Shown here: positions 1 to 14,117 of the stretch, in pieces
Position numbering within the stretch: the first letter of the stretch is position 1
Layout of the letters: the number at the start of each line of letters is the position of its first letter
Assembly (NCBI GenBank): GCA_025765615.1
Contig: JAIVFJ010000093.1
Span: 124,001 to 188,000, forward strand
Direction of reading: 5' to 3'
Source: Zopfochytrium polystomum
Lineage: Eukaryota > Chytridiomycota > Chytridiomycetes > Chytridiales > Chytridiaceae
DNA length: 64,000 nucleotides
Made by a program: the position numbers and the translations under genes
Notes under the pieces: model-generated
Database searches by the model: none
Seen by the model: only the letters and a program-made list of their open reading frames with translations
Told to the model about the DNA's origin: nothing

Positions 1-3000
1 CGATAAAGCGAACTCGAGTCAGCAACGTCCATCCCTGGCTTCCCCTCCCAAAGCTATTTGCAACAATTGTCAAAAGCCTTCGATTGGCTGACCACCCCAA
101 TGTGCTGATCTATCATGGTGTCGAACGTATCGGTGACGACATGTACGTTTTCATGGAGTTTGCGAGCGACCGCTCAGTTCGGGACTACATATACGAGTCG
201 AACGACACAAAACCCGCCCAAGAACCTGCAGGCCCTGGACTGAACAACCCTCCGACAACTTCCGGCAGGACAACCCCACCATCAATCGCGTCCTCTGTCA
301 CAACACTAAAGCCAGGCGGGCAGTTTTCCGACTCGCTGCCAACCTCTTTGGCAAACACTATCGTTACTGGTTCTGACTCTCAGACGGTCCTCGCGTCAAA
401 CGAAAGAACGTCGAACTCTGCCAATTCGCTGTCTTCACCATCGCTGCCTCCAACAAGCACACCGGGAATCCGGGACAGAAACATCATTCGCCTTTGGATG
501 AAGATGCTAGTTGAAGGCGTCAGATTTTTACACGATATGGGCGTCATTCATCGTGATCTAAAACCAGGAAACCTTTTGGTGAAGGACGGCCAAATTAAGA
601 TCTGCGATTTCGGGGTGCGTCTCACCTTTCTTTGTACAAAGCGCCTTTGTTGCTCACGTTGAAACCCGTTTCTTTTCTTTAGGCATCGACAATTCGGCAA
701 TCTTGCTGTACAACGCCACACATGACTCAAATGATGGGATCCCCATGTTACATGTCTCCAGAACTCATCACTGGCCCAAAGTCCTCTCCTTTCCCGTTCG
801 GTGCACCCCCAAATCACCCATCCGCTGCCGCCCCAACGCATGATATTGGTGCACAAGACATTTGGTCCATCGGTTGTTGCTTGTACGAAATGGTACTGGG
901 ACACCCACCATGGCACCAAGTCGACAACATGTTTGCCTTGTACTACCTCATCGGAACTTGGTCTGTGCGGAACGCGGCAGCGGCGAGTGGCTCGGGAGAC
1001 AAGAATGGGTGTGCACGCCACGGTTCAGGGTCCGGAATGACTGATCTTTGGAAAAGACCACGCGGAGGCGGGATTTGGAGCACGGTCGAAGAGGAGAAGG
1101 TCGAGCGAGTAGGAGGCGGATCTCTTCAAAGCCGAAGAAAACGGAAGCCAGGGCCTCCAAAGAAGGAAAAAGGCGAAGCACCAGCTGGAGAAAGTCTAAA
1201 AGAGAACGAGGCGGAGGCTGACACCTCTGCTTTGGCCTCGACAAACGTCCTGAAGCTGCCGCCATTTGTCCCAGCAAGAGGCTCAAGCCGAGGAGGAAAC
1301 GAGATCGTTCTCAAGGAGGGAACAAGCTTTGCCATGGCTATGGCGGCGGTTGCGGCCTCTGTTGCGAGGAAAATGTCGGCAACGGACTTAGCAGTCAACC
1401 AGAATCCCGTTATACCTGAGAGCACGGAAGACATTGAAAGTGAGAATTCCCCTCCAGAAGACGAAGTGGTATCACCCGCTGCAATTGTTTCTCCCGTCGC
1501 TGGTGCCGTTCCGGTTGTCGGAGGTTCGGGAGGGCAAAAGCTGCCAGCCGTGGGGGCAACAGTGTCCTCGATAGCCTCGCCTGTCTCGCGGCTTTCCACC
1601 GCATTCAGTTCGAGCGAGAACAGCTCATCGGGTTCTCGCCGTAGGTCTTTCATCGGCCCAAGGCTTTCGCTCTTGGATGGCAATGCGAGGGTCTCGTGGT
1701 CGTCGGGCCGAGCTTCGATCGGATCCATGAACAGCGGCACAGCCAACCCGGCGTTCAATCAAGAGTTTGACGTGCTCCAACGCGTTCTGTCTCCTGGTGG
1801 CTCCGACTCCGGATCCTCAGGATTGATTACCCCAACCCGCCTTCCAACTTCGCTTCCACGGACTCTTGGCAACGTGTCAAGGCCGCGAACAAGCAGCGCT
1901 CCCATCCAATCCTCACCACTTACCGGCGCCTTTCCTTCCCCGGCAATCTACAGCAGTGGCACTGCTTTTCCGTATCCCATCCCGTCGACTCCAGTGTCGT
2001 CAACCAATCCAGTGACATCAGTTCCAGCAGTCGATCTATCGGCCACCACTTCTTCGCTTGACTCCCAGAAGCGAATCTCTGCACCAACTTCGCAACCGCT
2101 GCCTCCATCTGCGGCGCTGTACATGTATCGCCCTCTGCCTGCCGCCCCATCTCCCCCATCACGAAGTACGCCGTCACCTCTTCCACCTCCGGTCGCAGAA
2201 GAGGCCACCATCCCTGCATCTCTGACGTCGACGATGTCGTCGCTGGGCGAAATGAAAGACACGGGCGTGAATCCAACGCGCACGTCTTCTCTGAAAACGT
2301 CGCAAGCGCGCGCTTTGCCAACAGCGGCCGTTCCGACGTTGAAGCCGGTAGTGGAGGAAATATCTCAAAGCGAACAATCTCCCACTACACTGGCACCCGC
2401 GCAAAACCTCGCACCCCCCAGCGACGGCGGCGACGCCTCTGCATCCTTACGCCCGGACTCGTCCTCTCCACCACCGCTCCAGACGCTTACGTTTGCGCAC
2501 CGCGGGCACCGCTCGAGCGTCCCGGCGACCCCGCGCACGGCGGCGCGCAACAAGCTCGTGTCGACGCAGCTCCTCCCGCGCACCTCGTCCGTCGCGGCCT
2601 CGCTGTCACTGGCCACCGGCGACCTCGGCATCCTCGACATCCGCTCGCCGACGTTGTCGCTGTCGGGCATGTCGCTGTCGGGCGTGTCGAGCGGCGGAGG
2701 ATCGGCCGCGGCCGCGGCCACGTCGGCGTCCGACGCCGCCGCCGCGAGGGCGAACGGCCTGCACTCGCCGAACGAGCTCGCCGCCGCCGCCGCGATCGTC
2801 CTGGCCGGCGTGCCCGCCAGGCTCGTTACGGCCGCGCTTCCGAAGAGCAGCGCGGACGACGCCCACCAACACCGCGCGGCGGTCGCCGACTCTGCCGCGT
2901 CGGCCGCGAGCGGGGACGACCGCCGGCCGACGGACGGCGACGGTGGCTCGACCGAGCGTTCCCGGCAGCGCGAGGAGGTCCTTGCGACGGCGGGCACGGC

Positions 3001-3136
3001 GGAGTGCCTTCTCGGTCACGAAGACTGCGCCATGTGGACGAGGGCGATGCACAACCCGCTCATGATGGCGGCCCTCGAGAGCGGCAAGTTTTCGTACTTG
3101 GCCTTGGACTTTTTGTGAGTTGACGAGGTTTCCTTT

Positions 3137-3167
<31 letters not shown>

Positions 3168-3361
3168 GGGTGAAGTCCCTTGCATGAGACATTCTGACGC
3201 GCGGTTACCCTTTTTCTCTATTCTCGTCAAATTGTAGGAACCTCTGCTTGCAGTGGGACCCGCGCAGGCGCGCGACTGCCACCGAGCTCCTGCAGCACCC
3301 GTTCCTGGCTCAGGTTGTGTGGGACTATCGTGAACACTACAGCGAAGGGCCCGTTTCGTGA
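1..3361 (+). CDS. MAP3K-like serine/threonine kinase, 5' partial, with giant kinase-domain insertion
   Basis: The N-terminus lies off the left edge. Exons are read as <1..614, 683..3114 and 3238..3361. The introns start GTGCGT and GTGAGT, and the second contains a T run of about 28 nt. Visible kinase landmarks, in order: [11 protein letters not shown] before the hinge, a hinge segment with YVFMEF, the catalytic loop [10 protein letters not shown], the Mg-binding DFG, an activation segment ending [11 protein letters not shown], the [12 protein letters not shown] helix, and the final subdomain with [16 protein letters not shown]. The glycine loop and VAIK lysine are not in the window. The hinge wording and the HPF ending resemble MAP3Ks of the Ssk2/MEKK4 and Ste11 type (family knowledge); the exact orthologue is uncertain. 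Two Ser/Pro/Ala-rich insertions interrupt the domain: about 90 residues after the hinge (around 190-450) and about 700 residues between subdomains X and XI (around 962-3060). Its predicted role is cytosolic MAPK signalling. Confidence 0.82.
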
Positions 3362-3604
3362 GGGAGGCGGGGGTGGGCGTTTGTTCTTTCCTGGCGGTGG
3401 GACAGTCGGAGTATGCGGAACGAGGGGCGCTCGCTCGCTGCGACGGTTGCGAGTTTTTTGAGAGTCTTGCGCTGGATTATTAACATGGGATTTGCAACGA
3501 TTTGCGGTCCGTTGCAATGCTGTGGCTGCCAGCCGGAGGCGGGGAGCGCGCTTACGCGGTTTGTTCCCTCTTCCTTTCTATGATGCTTGGGGAGCTTTGT
3601 TCCC

Positions 3605-3640
<36 letters not shown>

Positions 3641-4334
3641 TTTCCGTGCCTGTTTTCTGTGTCGTCGTCCTCGTTGGTCTCTCCAATTCATTTTTTTTTC
3701 TTCGTGTTTGTTTCATTCCCCTATTTTGCGTTTCCACCCGTAATGCGTACTACAAACTGCAAGAGTTCTGGCAAAGTAACGATTTGGTCGCCTTGACCTG
3801 ACTGCCACTGCAAGTCGTCCAGCGCGAACTTCGCCTGCTTGCCAGGCCAGAGTGTTTGGGGAGACTCTTTTTACTTTTGGATGCCGGCTTTGGAAGGCGA
3901 AAAATTCAGAATGAAGGGATAGAATGGGTTCTTTGGACACTTTGGGGGGGACGACCGCCCCGAGGTTGCAGGCAACGAGGGGGAGGGTGCGAGGTGAGTG
4001 AGAGAAAACGCAGCAAAAGAAAGTAGAGGGGAATGGCTGAAGAAAACTGTTTTACAGGCGGAATTGGGCACAGCAGCGGCTAGCGAGTGTCAAGTGGAAA
4101 AGAGAGACACATGGAACCAAAAAAGTCAAGGAAAAGTCTGCGACAACGTGCGGCTGTCAAATGTTTGCTGCATCGCTTAGGCGTAGCAGCAAGAGACGGG
4201 GCAGCTTGTAGGCACAGAATGAAAAGGTGAAAAGAGAGTGATAGAAAACAGCCATTGAAAAAAAAAGAGAAAAAAAAAGAGTACACGTAGAAAAAATGAG
4301 AGTGGACGACGACCCCACTTTCCCGCGCGCTTTT
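3362..4334. other. convergent intergenic region
   Basis: This is the tail-to-tail spacer between the kinase and the catalase-peroxidase. It holds a T run of about 30 nt near 3608-3639 and A/T-rich 3' flanks. I see no protein with recognisable features; the ORFs here are low complexity. Confidence 0.6.
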
Positions 4335-7008
<2,674 letters not shown>

Positions 7009-7182
7009 AGTTCGTTATTTAAGTGCGAGTGAGTGTGAGTGGGAGCGCGGTGGGTGGGTAGGTAAGTCGATACAGAGAGCTCTCGCGGTGCGCGAAAGAG
7101 AGTGAATGATAATACGAGGGAGAGGAGCGTTCTTTTCTTTATATACTAAACAATAGAATGGGGGTTATTAATGACGTTGGCT

Positions 7183-7234
7183 GCGTGTGTGTGCGTGTGT
7201 GCGCGTGTGTGCGTGTGTGTGTGTGTGTGTGTGT
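7183..7234. repeat. (GT)n-type microsatellite
   Basis: Imperfect GT/GC dinucleotide tract followed by a G-rich stretch to about 7300. Confidence 0.9.
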
Positions 7235-7774
7235 TGGGCCGGCCGCGGGCGGGGGAGGGCGGGGGGGTCGGGGGGGCGTGTGGGGGGAGGGGTATGTTGG
7301 TTGGTTCACGCGACCCCGTCCAAACCCGCCTCCCCCTTGCTCTCTGTCTCTGTCTCTGTCTCGCTCGTCTGCTGTCTGCTGGGCCACCAACTCCTCTTCC
7401 ACGGCCGTTTGTCATGCATTTCGTCCCCTTCCTTCTTCAAATAAACCACAAAACGCAAAAGATGTGGAACGAAAGCAACAAATTAGTGTTTAGTTTTCCG
7501 TATGTAAAAAAAAATGTACCCGCAGCCCCCTTCCTTTCCCCCCCACATTGTCTGCCTTGTGCGAACCGCGCCAGTTAGCCCAGAAAACGATCCGCCACAC
7601 GCTAGCATTAGTGGCACCTTGAACAGCACAACGAAATACAGAGGTAGGCGCAATACAGCTTCTTGCCTTGATACTTTCTGAATGCGTTATTAATCTGTAC
7701 ACAACATTGCCCTACGCATACAAAAAGAGTAAGAGTGAATATGCCTGCAATATTAAATCAACTGTGTGAAGACA

Positions 7775-7804
7775 GGGAGAGAGAGAGAGAGAGAGAGAGA
7801 GAGT

Positions 7805-7859
<55 letters not shown>
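7775..7859. repeat. compound (GA)n-(GT)n-(GA)n microsatellite
   Basis: Three consecutive dinucleotide blocks: GA (about 7775-7803), GT (about 7803-7828), then GA again (about 7829-7858). The arrangement is symmetric around the GT core. Confidence 0.95.
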
Positions 7860-7860
<1 letters not shown>

Positions 7861-8544
7861 ACCCGAGAGCCTCGTCGGCCACCTGACATTCTTGCTGTTC
7901 GTTCCAACAAGCAAACAAATCAAAAAAAAAAAAAAGGAGTGGGCTTCCCGCAGACAATTCTCCTTTCTGCCCTCTTTTGGTGTTAAGGGTGTCATGAGGC
8001 CCTCCCGTTGGCTCAGTAAATTGAAAGCTCTGTCTCTCTATCACTTCTCTCTGTCTCTTTCACACACTCTCTCTGTCTCTCTCTCTATCCCGCCTCTCGA
8101 CCTCCCTGTCTCTCTCTCAGTTGATGTTTTCGCTCGGGCCCACCACCACCACGACGACCACGGGGTCTTTCCTCAAAAATTTCTTTCCTCAATCGCCTTT
8201 GTAATATTAATACACACCGGCCGAGGCGATCGGCGATCGCCCATGAGTCCGCTCCCCCGCCCCCCCACACCCCCCGCCGCGCCACCCCCACAAGTACCGG
8301 GCCAAACAAACCAAGTAGAGACAGATAGAGACAAAGAGTGGCCCCCCCAACCACACGCACACACACACCCGCAACGCTACATTTGCGATGGTTTCTGCGC
8401 ACTCTGTGCTGGGTTGCTGCAGGTGCTTGCATGTGCAGCCAGCACTACGTTTTTCATTCCACCGCCCTCTCTTCCGATCGGCGATCCCAGTTCGCATGCC
8501 TGGCTGGTGGGGAAAGAGAGCTGGAGAGATTATTGAAGGGCGAG

Positions 8545-8547
<3 letters not shown>

Positions 8548-8578
<31 letters not shown>

Positions 8579-8646
8579 GAGAGAGAGAAAGAGAGAGAGA
8601 GCGTGTGTGTGTGTGTGTGTGTGTGTTTGTGTGTATGTGGGTATGT
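8548..8646. repeat. compound (GA)n-(GT)n microsatellite
   Basis: A GA tract with single-base interruptions (about 8548-8600) passes directly into a GT tract (about 8602-8646). It is the same kind of compound repeat as the one near 7.8 kb. Confidence 0.95.
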
Positions 8647-9826
8647 GCATGTGTGTTGCTTTGTCCAACCGACAAATGAATGAATGGATAAGGATGATGC
8701 GGGGCAATCATGCGGGGACACTTGCGAGCGACAGCAAGAATAATGCCACAAACGCGAACCCCAGCCCCCACCGTTCCCGGACCGCGCCCTTCTCCTTCTT
8801 TCTGTTCTTCGGGGTGCTTTTCGGACCGTTGCAAGTTGTCGCCGGTCGTCTTCCCCTCGGGCGCTCTCCAGATAGAGCGGTTCGGGTGTTTTTCGATTGT
8901 TCAGTTTTTGGGGGGAGGTTCCGCTCCCCCCCGTCTTCCGCTTCCGCGGGTTACTAACCGATGCTTCTTCCCATTTGATTCGCCTCAGGTCTCGCCCAGC
9001 GCGAGCCCCGTTGCACATCGCACGCGATCGAGGGTGCTCTTTGAACGCGCCTGAAGCAAGCAGGGAAGATAGAAGACAACGGACACGCAGATTCTCGGAC
9101 GTTCCACTCGTCCTGGATCGCATTCAGAAGTTAACGAATTTGACGAAAAACGTCAAGCTCCATGCCCGCTTCAGCGCGGACGGCCGGCGGTGCTGGTCAG
9201 TTTTGGTACGTAGAGACTAAAAACTTTGTTTGCGTTTGGCTAACATCACAAACGTCTGTCTCGTTTCTTCTCTTCGTCCACGTCACGTTATTAGTGCTGC
9301 ATGAGACCATGGCCTAAAGTGCAAATGGCACTTTGATCTTCCCTCGCTCTCCGAAACTCCAGTACTCGCAATCTAAGTGCATGCTTATTCCTAAGAAGGG
9401 GATCCTTGGGTCTCGTCATGATTATGTTGGTCGCAGCATAACAACGTAACCCGATAATGAACGCGCCCCCGCCTGCCCGCTCACCCGCCCGCCCGCCCAG
9501 CCCACTAGGTTCCCGCGAGTAGTAATCCCCTTCGATCTCACGGATCTACAATTGCAGCAACGTCCATGGAAGTCTCTGGTTCTTTTCCCAGTTTCTCTAA
9601 CATCCCTTGGAAAAAACAAACCCGCGTGAGCCGTGCACAGCTCGCTCCCCTCGCTCTCCACTAACCGGGGCGCTGGCCTCCTGTCAGCAGCCTGCGGGCT
9701 CGCATTGAACCATTCCTTTTCGCTCACTAGCTTGCTCGCTACGCTCTCCCCGTCCCGCGGGCTAGCTTTGTAACATTTGAGCATCCTCGCAGACAACTAT
9801 TTACGGATCAATTTTTAAAATACTAC

Positions 9827-11790
9827 TTGAGGCTTCCGAAGGCGTGCTGCCTGAGAGTGAAAATCATACGAAGGACTACGGCGTGCCACTTTATCCTGAA
9901 CACCGAAGGTCTTGGAGACTGCGAATTTACTGCATCAACTTCAACGGCGCTGTCTGTCTGGCCATTGGCATTCCGGCTGTCGACTCCTGCGCCAGTCAGC
10001 GCGACGCCATTCACCAGCAACGTATTAGGCACGTACCGCCACGACAGGACCCAGCCGCTCCCGCCGGGCCTGCCCTCGGCCAAGCCCCGGCTCATGCACA
10101 ACCAGCGCCCGCACCCGCACGGCCCGCCGCTGTAAACACGGCAGCAGCTGCCCCCCATTGTGCAGCCAAGACCTGCCCTTTGGCTGAGCCGGTGGTGGAG
10201 GCCACAGTTCCCCCCCAAACGGCCCCGGCCCCCCTTTGGACCAATCTAGCCGCGATACTGGAGCCCCGCTGCACCCCCGCTGGTCTCGTGGGATGCTCTT
10301 TGATCCTCAAGAATCTAATACCGGTGGTACCGCTGCCGACGCGGAAACTGCTGCTCCCTTACCCTGCCGCCAGCCAACGACCCAAAGTACCAAGAGCTTG
10401 AGGCCGCTCTCAGAAAGGCAATCCCTTGGAAGATTGTCCACACCATCCGTCTCGGCAAGATTGCACGGTACCTTCGACGCCATCCAAACAAGCCCTTCAC
10501 TCCTTCACGCGGTCTCTTCTCTCTGGCATCGAAATTGGCGTTTGGTACAGTGACGAGTTCACCTTCTCACCTGGAAGAGCCAAGGCTACTGTGCACTACC
10601 GAAAACACGGCGAGAACCTCGAAAAATGCCTTCTCACCGAAGAACAGGCGGGCCGTACACAAAACTCCCTGCCCTACCGCTCCACAGTCTCCCTTTGAAC
10701 AAAACAAGCATCGTCTTATTCACAACCTGTCCTTCCCCTGTGGCAACTCCGTCAATGATCACATTTCGGCTCCCACGCACGCGTCCGCTACAACCCACTC
10801 ATTGACTTCATTCCCATACTCATCTGGATGCACCGACACTCGAAACGCGGATACACACTCGTGCTGTGGAAAATCGACTGCTCTGCCGCCTTCCCACAGG
10901 TTCCAGCCCACCCCGTCAACCAAGCCATGCAAGTGATACTATTCCGCAGCGAATTCTTCCTGGGCCATTGTCTGAGCTTTGGGTCTCGCTCTGGCCCCTA
11001 CCTCTTCACTCAGCTCAGCTGGGTTGATGACTTGTATGGAGCATGCTTCCAACCCACCGGTGACGTCCCACACACAAAGCCTGCCGAACTTGTCGCAGTC
11101 GAAGACCTCCTTGACGTCCTTGAGCTGCCACACGCAAAGACGGCTTGGGGTGTTAGGTGGAACTGACTGGTTAGCAGCAAGAGGCACAAGATGGACCCAG
11201 GCGCTGGCTTGCGCTGTAGTCAAATACTCCAAGTATTAAGTGAACAGAAACCAGCAATTCCATTCCCACCCCTCCCCACAGTCCCCATCACCACCTCTGA
11301 CCTCTACCAGCTCGCAAACTTGCTGCTGCGTACCGACCCACACAGACCGCTCATGCTGGCCCTTGCGGCTGAAGCCTTCTCTGGACTTCATCACCTCGCT
11401 GAACTACTTGACAAGCGTGACTGTCCCATCGCAGAATCTGACTGGACTCCGTCAACTTCTCCGCTCTCAATCTCACCTACTACCTCCATTACACTAAAGT
11501 GGACAAGGGCAATTGATCTTTCTTTCTTTCAACTCCACCAATGATCCCAGCACAGATCCAATCGTCCGACTTCATCGCTATCTTCGACACCACCCAGCTT
11601 CCAACAACCCCGCCCTCTTCTTAAAATGCAACGGCTCGGTCCCCAGGAAGTCATGGTTCCTGCCTGTCCCCCAATCCACTCTCGGCCCCACCTTCACCAG
11701 CAAGTCTTTCCGCTCTGGCGGCGCAACATTCCTTGCTGAGCAAGGGCACCCTGCGTCTTACATCAGGAGGGTAAAAAAAAATTGAGTCAT
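9827..11790 (+). mobile_element. decayed tyrosine-recombinase (DIRS/Ngaro-like) retrotransposon
   Basis: Fragments of one coding series appear in order but in shifting frames, so the copy is broken. Around 9920 there is a CINFN-type gag-like string. Around 10706-10770 a reverse-transcriptase segment reads RLIHNLSFPCGNSVND. In another frame KIDCSAAFPQVPAHP (about 10870-10915) matches the RT motif around the first catalytic Asp. LSFGSRSGPYLF (about 10975) and WVDDLYGACF (about 11020) resemble the following RT motifs. Around 11371-11409 AFSGLHHLAELL resembles the first Arg-containing box of tyrosine recombinases. Around 11693-11752 KSFRSGGATFLAEQG resembles the C-terminal H-x-x-R box, with Lys where His is expected; the frame stops before any catalytic Tyr. 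RT followed by a tyrosine recombinase defines DIRS-like elements (family knowledge). The element termini were not located, and it is non-functional as read. Confidence 0.72.
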
Positions 11791-12601
11791 CGACAGAGAA
11801 TGCGTCCTGTTTCTTACATCGTCCCAACATCCGAACATTAAGCTTTCGATAGGCTTGGGGAGTGTGAGCGGGAAGATTTGCGGGAAGATTTGCGACCACG
11901 CTGACGTGGTTCCTGCGTGGAACCACAGTCGAGCCAAGTGGTTCGGAACAAGCGGAATGAAGAACATTCTGTCACGTTTGAGGTTGCCAGAGTAGCGACA
12001 GACACTTGTTGTCCGACTTTTGTGGAAACGAATGTCGCGGACGCTTCGTGGGAAATGCTGTACCTACACCAGCTAGCGCTGCACAATCGGTGGACATGGT
12101 ACTTTTCTTTGTCGACGACTACTGCTCGATTGCCCGTCTTTGCTGCTCCTCAACACACTGGGCACACGATGCCGCGATTGATGGACGCTCAGGTAAGATG
12201 GTAGTCAGGCGTCAGTTGAGCCAATCTATTTTGTCCAGGAACGTGCTTGTATCCAAAAAAGAAACCCTCTGATATCCGCCGTAATTTATGTCATGGTGCC
12301 CAAGCTTTCAGAAACGTTGTGGACATTCCACTTCAGATATCCAGGTTTCCGACAGAGATACAGATTTTTGTAATGTCCTCTCAGGGTCTGGCGGGTTGAT
12401 AGTCCTTTGCGGTGGGTGAACCAAGAGCGATGAAGAAGCTGAACTCCGTGTCACCTCAACCGATAGCTAGTAGCTTTTTGTTCGCATGACTTTAGACCCT
12501 AATCACTCCGGAAACGAGGCGCTGCCAAAAGGTGCCGCACGGATCGGGATGATGTTCACGTGATGCTTGGGACCGGCTGCTCCCATCACGTGCAATTAAG
12601 G

Positions 12602-12641
<40 letters not shown>

Positions 12642-12926
12642 CTCTCCCCCCCCTCTCTCTCTCTCCCCCTCTCTGTCCCTGTCTGTCTCTGTCCGTCTCT
12701 CTCCAGCACGTGAACGTGTTACATACAACCAACTTTCTCCTCTTCGGCGATCGCCGCCTCCACCACCCGACGAGGGCCTTACTCCACTATTTGTTGCCGT
12801 CGTACCCCAAAAGCAGGAGGGGGGAGTCTGAGCTCCTTCTTGCCCGTCCCCTCAACCCGTTACCCACTACTACTACTCTACTGCAAGCCGGAAGCAACGA
12901 ACTACTCGCCCCCATTCAACCCTCGA
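11791..12926. other. intergenic region with CT-rich tract
   Basis: Nothing recognisable was found between the retroelement remnant and the next gene. A (CT)n tract lies at about 12604-12690. Short ORFs around 11917-12272 have no features that I can place. Confidence 0.5.
12604..12690. repeat. (CT)n microsatellite
   Basis: CT dinucleotide tract with C-rich interruptions, about 240 bases before the start codon of the following ORF. Confidence 0.9.
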
Positions 12927-14117
12927 ATGGCGTCTTGTTCCTCTTCTTCTTCTTTCGACCCCGCCGGTGGCGGTGGCGGTGGCGGCGGTAACAACAATCA
13001 GCACGGCTTTCACCGTCGGCAGCACCGCCAGATCGACGACCACGACGACGACGACTACCTCGACGACTCGTTGCACAACAACGGCTTCGGCCCCAATCCC
13101 TCCCCTGCCCCGCCGGCCCACGCTGCGGCCGCCACGGCCCCGAAAGATGCCAAGTTCCCAGGCGACCCACAGCCTGCCCGTCCATTCACCCCAACTTCGA
13201 TCGACGACGACGACGCCCGCAACGCCTCGCCGGCCCGCCAACAGCCGCATCAACACCTCACGCACCAGCAGGGTGACAGCGGCCCCACTGCGGCGGCGGC
13301 GGCCGCCGTCACCGCGCAGCTCCAACAGCAGCAGCAGAGCCACACCGACGCCATGGCCGATCCAGCGGCCCTCGCACGCCTGGCGCTCTCGCTACTCCAA
13401 GCCGCCGCCTACGACGCGCTGTTTGCGCTGTCGTCGTCGTTCCTCCGCGAGCGCGTCACGGCCCTCGACTCGCTCGTCTACCACGACAAGTTGTTCCTCT
13501 ACCGCTGGGGTGCCGCCGCTGCCGCCGACGCCGCCGACGCGGACGCCGCAGACCTCGACGCCCTGCGCGATCTGCTCTCGGCCGTCTCGCCCGAGTCGGC
13601 CGCCGCCGCGACCGCCGTCGTGTACCGGACGTGGGACGAGGAAACGACGCTCGCCGCCGTGCCGTTCTTTGCCGGGATCGGCGGCGGTGGCGGCGGTGGT
13701 GGCGGTGAGGCCATCGTCATCGTGCTAATGCAAGGCGGGGCCGGAGGCGGCGGCGGCGGTTCCGGCGGGGGTGTGTGGCGGTACCACGACGTGAAGCGGA
13801 CCGCTGACTTTTCCGACGAGTACTGCGCGGCGTCGGGGTCGGCGTGGTCCGCGACGCTGGCGCAGGCGCGCGCGCGGTACGACGCGCTGCAACGGTGCGC
13901 GAGCGAAGCGTCGCTGGCGCGGCTCGGCGCCGCGGGTGCGACGGCGCTCGAGGACGCCGAGTACTGGGCGTCGTATGATCTCGTCGAGGCCCGCGCCAAG
14001 GGCAAGGCGGCGGCGGCGGGGACCGCTGCACTGACGGTCGGCGGCGACGACGCGGACGCCGACGACAGCGACGACGACTACTGGGGCGCCTACGACGAAC
14101 AGGCGTCCCGGTTTTGA
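12927..14117 (+). CDS. hypothetical protein, single exon, repeated acidic Y-W motif near C-terminus
   Basis: I do not recognise this protein of 396 residues. I took the ATG at 12927 because the longer frame upstream opens only with TTG. The N-terminal part (about residues 1-140) is low complexity: Gly, His/Asp and Pro/Ala runs. A globular-looking middle (about 145-230) contains ALARLALSLLQAAAYDALF and a segment with FLRERVTALDSLVYHDKLF. It is followed by Gly-rich spacers and VWRYHDVKRTADFSDEYC. The C-terminus has two related acidic aromatic strings, EDAEYWASYD and DDDYWGAYDEQ. Third codon positions are strongly G/C, as in neighbouring genes, which supports real coding. No signal peptide or membrane helix is evident. 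Function is unknown. Confidence 0.6.
   Translation: MASCSSSSSFDPAGGGGGGGGNNNQHGFHRRQHRQIDDHDDDDYLDDSLHNNGFGPNPSPAPPAHAAAATAPKDAKFPGDPQPARPFTPTSIDDDDARNASPARQQPHQHLTHQQGDSGPTAAAAAAVTAQLQQQQQSHTDAMADPAALARLALSLLQAAAYDALFALSSSFLRERVTALDSLVYHDKLFLYRWGAAAAADAADADAADLDALRDLLSAVSPESAAAATAVVYRTWDEETTLAAVPFFAGIGGGGGGGGGEAIVIVLMQGGAGGGGGGSGGGVWRYHDVKRTADFSDEYCAASGSAWSATLAQARARYDALQRCASEASLARLGAAGATALEDAEYWASYDLVEARAKGKAAAAGTAALTVGGDDADADDSDDDYWGAYDEQASRF

Larger units (their letters stand above)
7009..9826. other. gene-poor, microsatellite-rich region upstream of katG
   Basis: About 2.8 kb with no ORF that I can assign to a protein family. It contains the katG promoter side and several simple repeats (listed separately). 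The short ORFs encode dipeptide-repeat strings from the GA and GT tracts and are not credible genes. Confidence 0.6.

Noticed and set aside
7139..8957. Several ORFs of 80-250 codons on both strands
   Set aside because: They are translations of GA, GT and CT dinucleotide tracts with no conserved segments.
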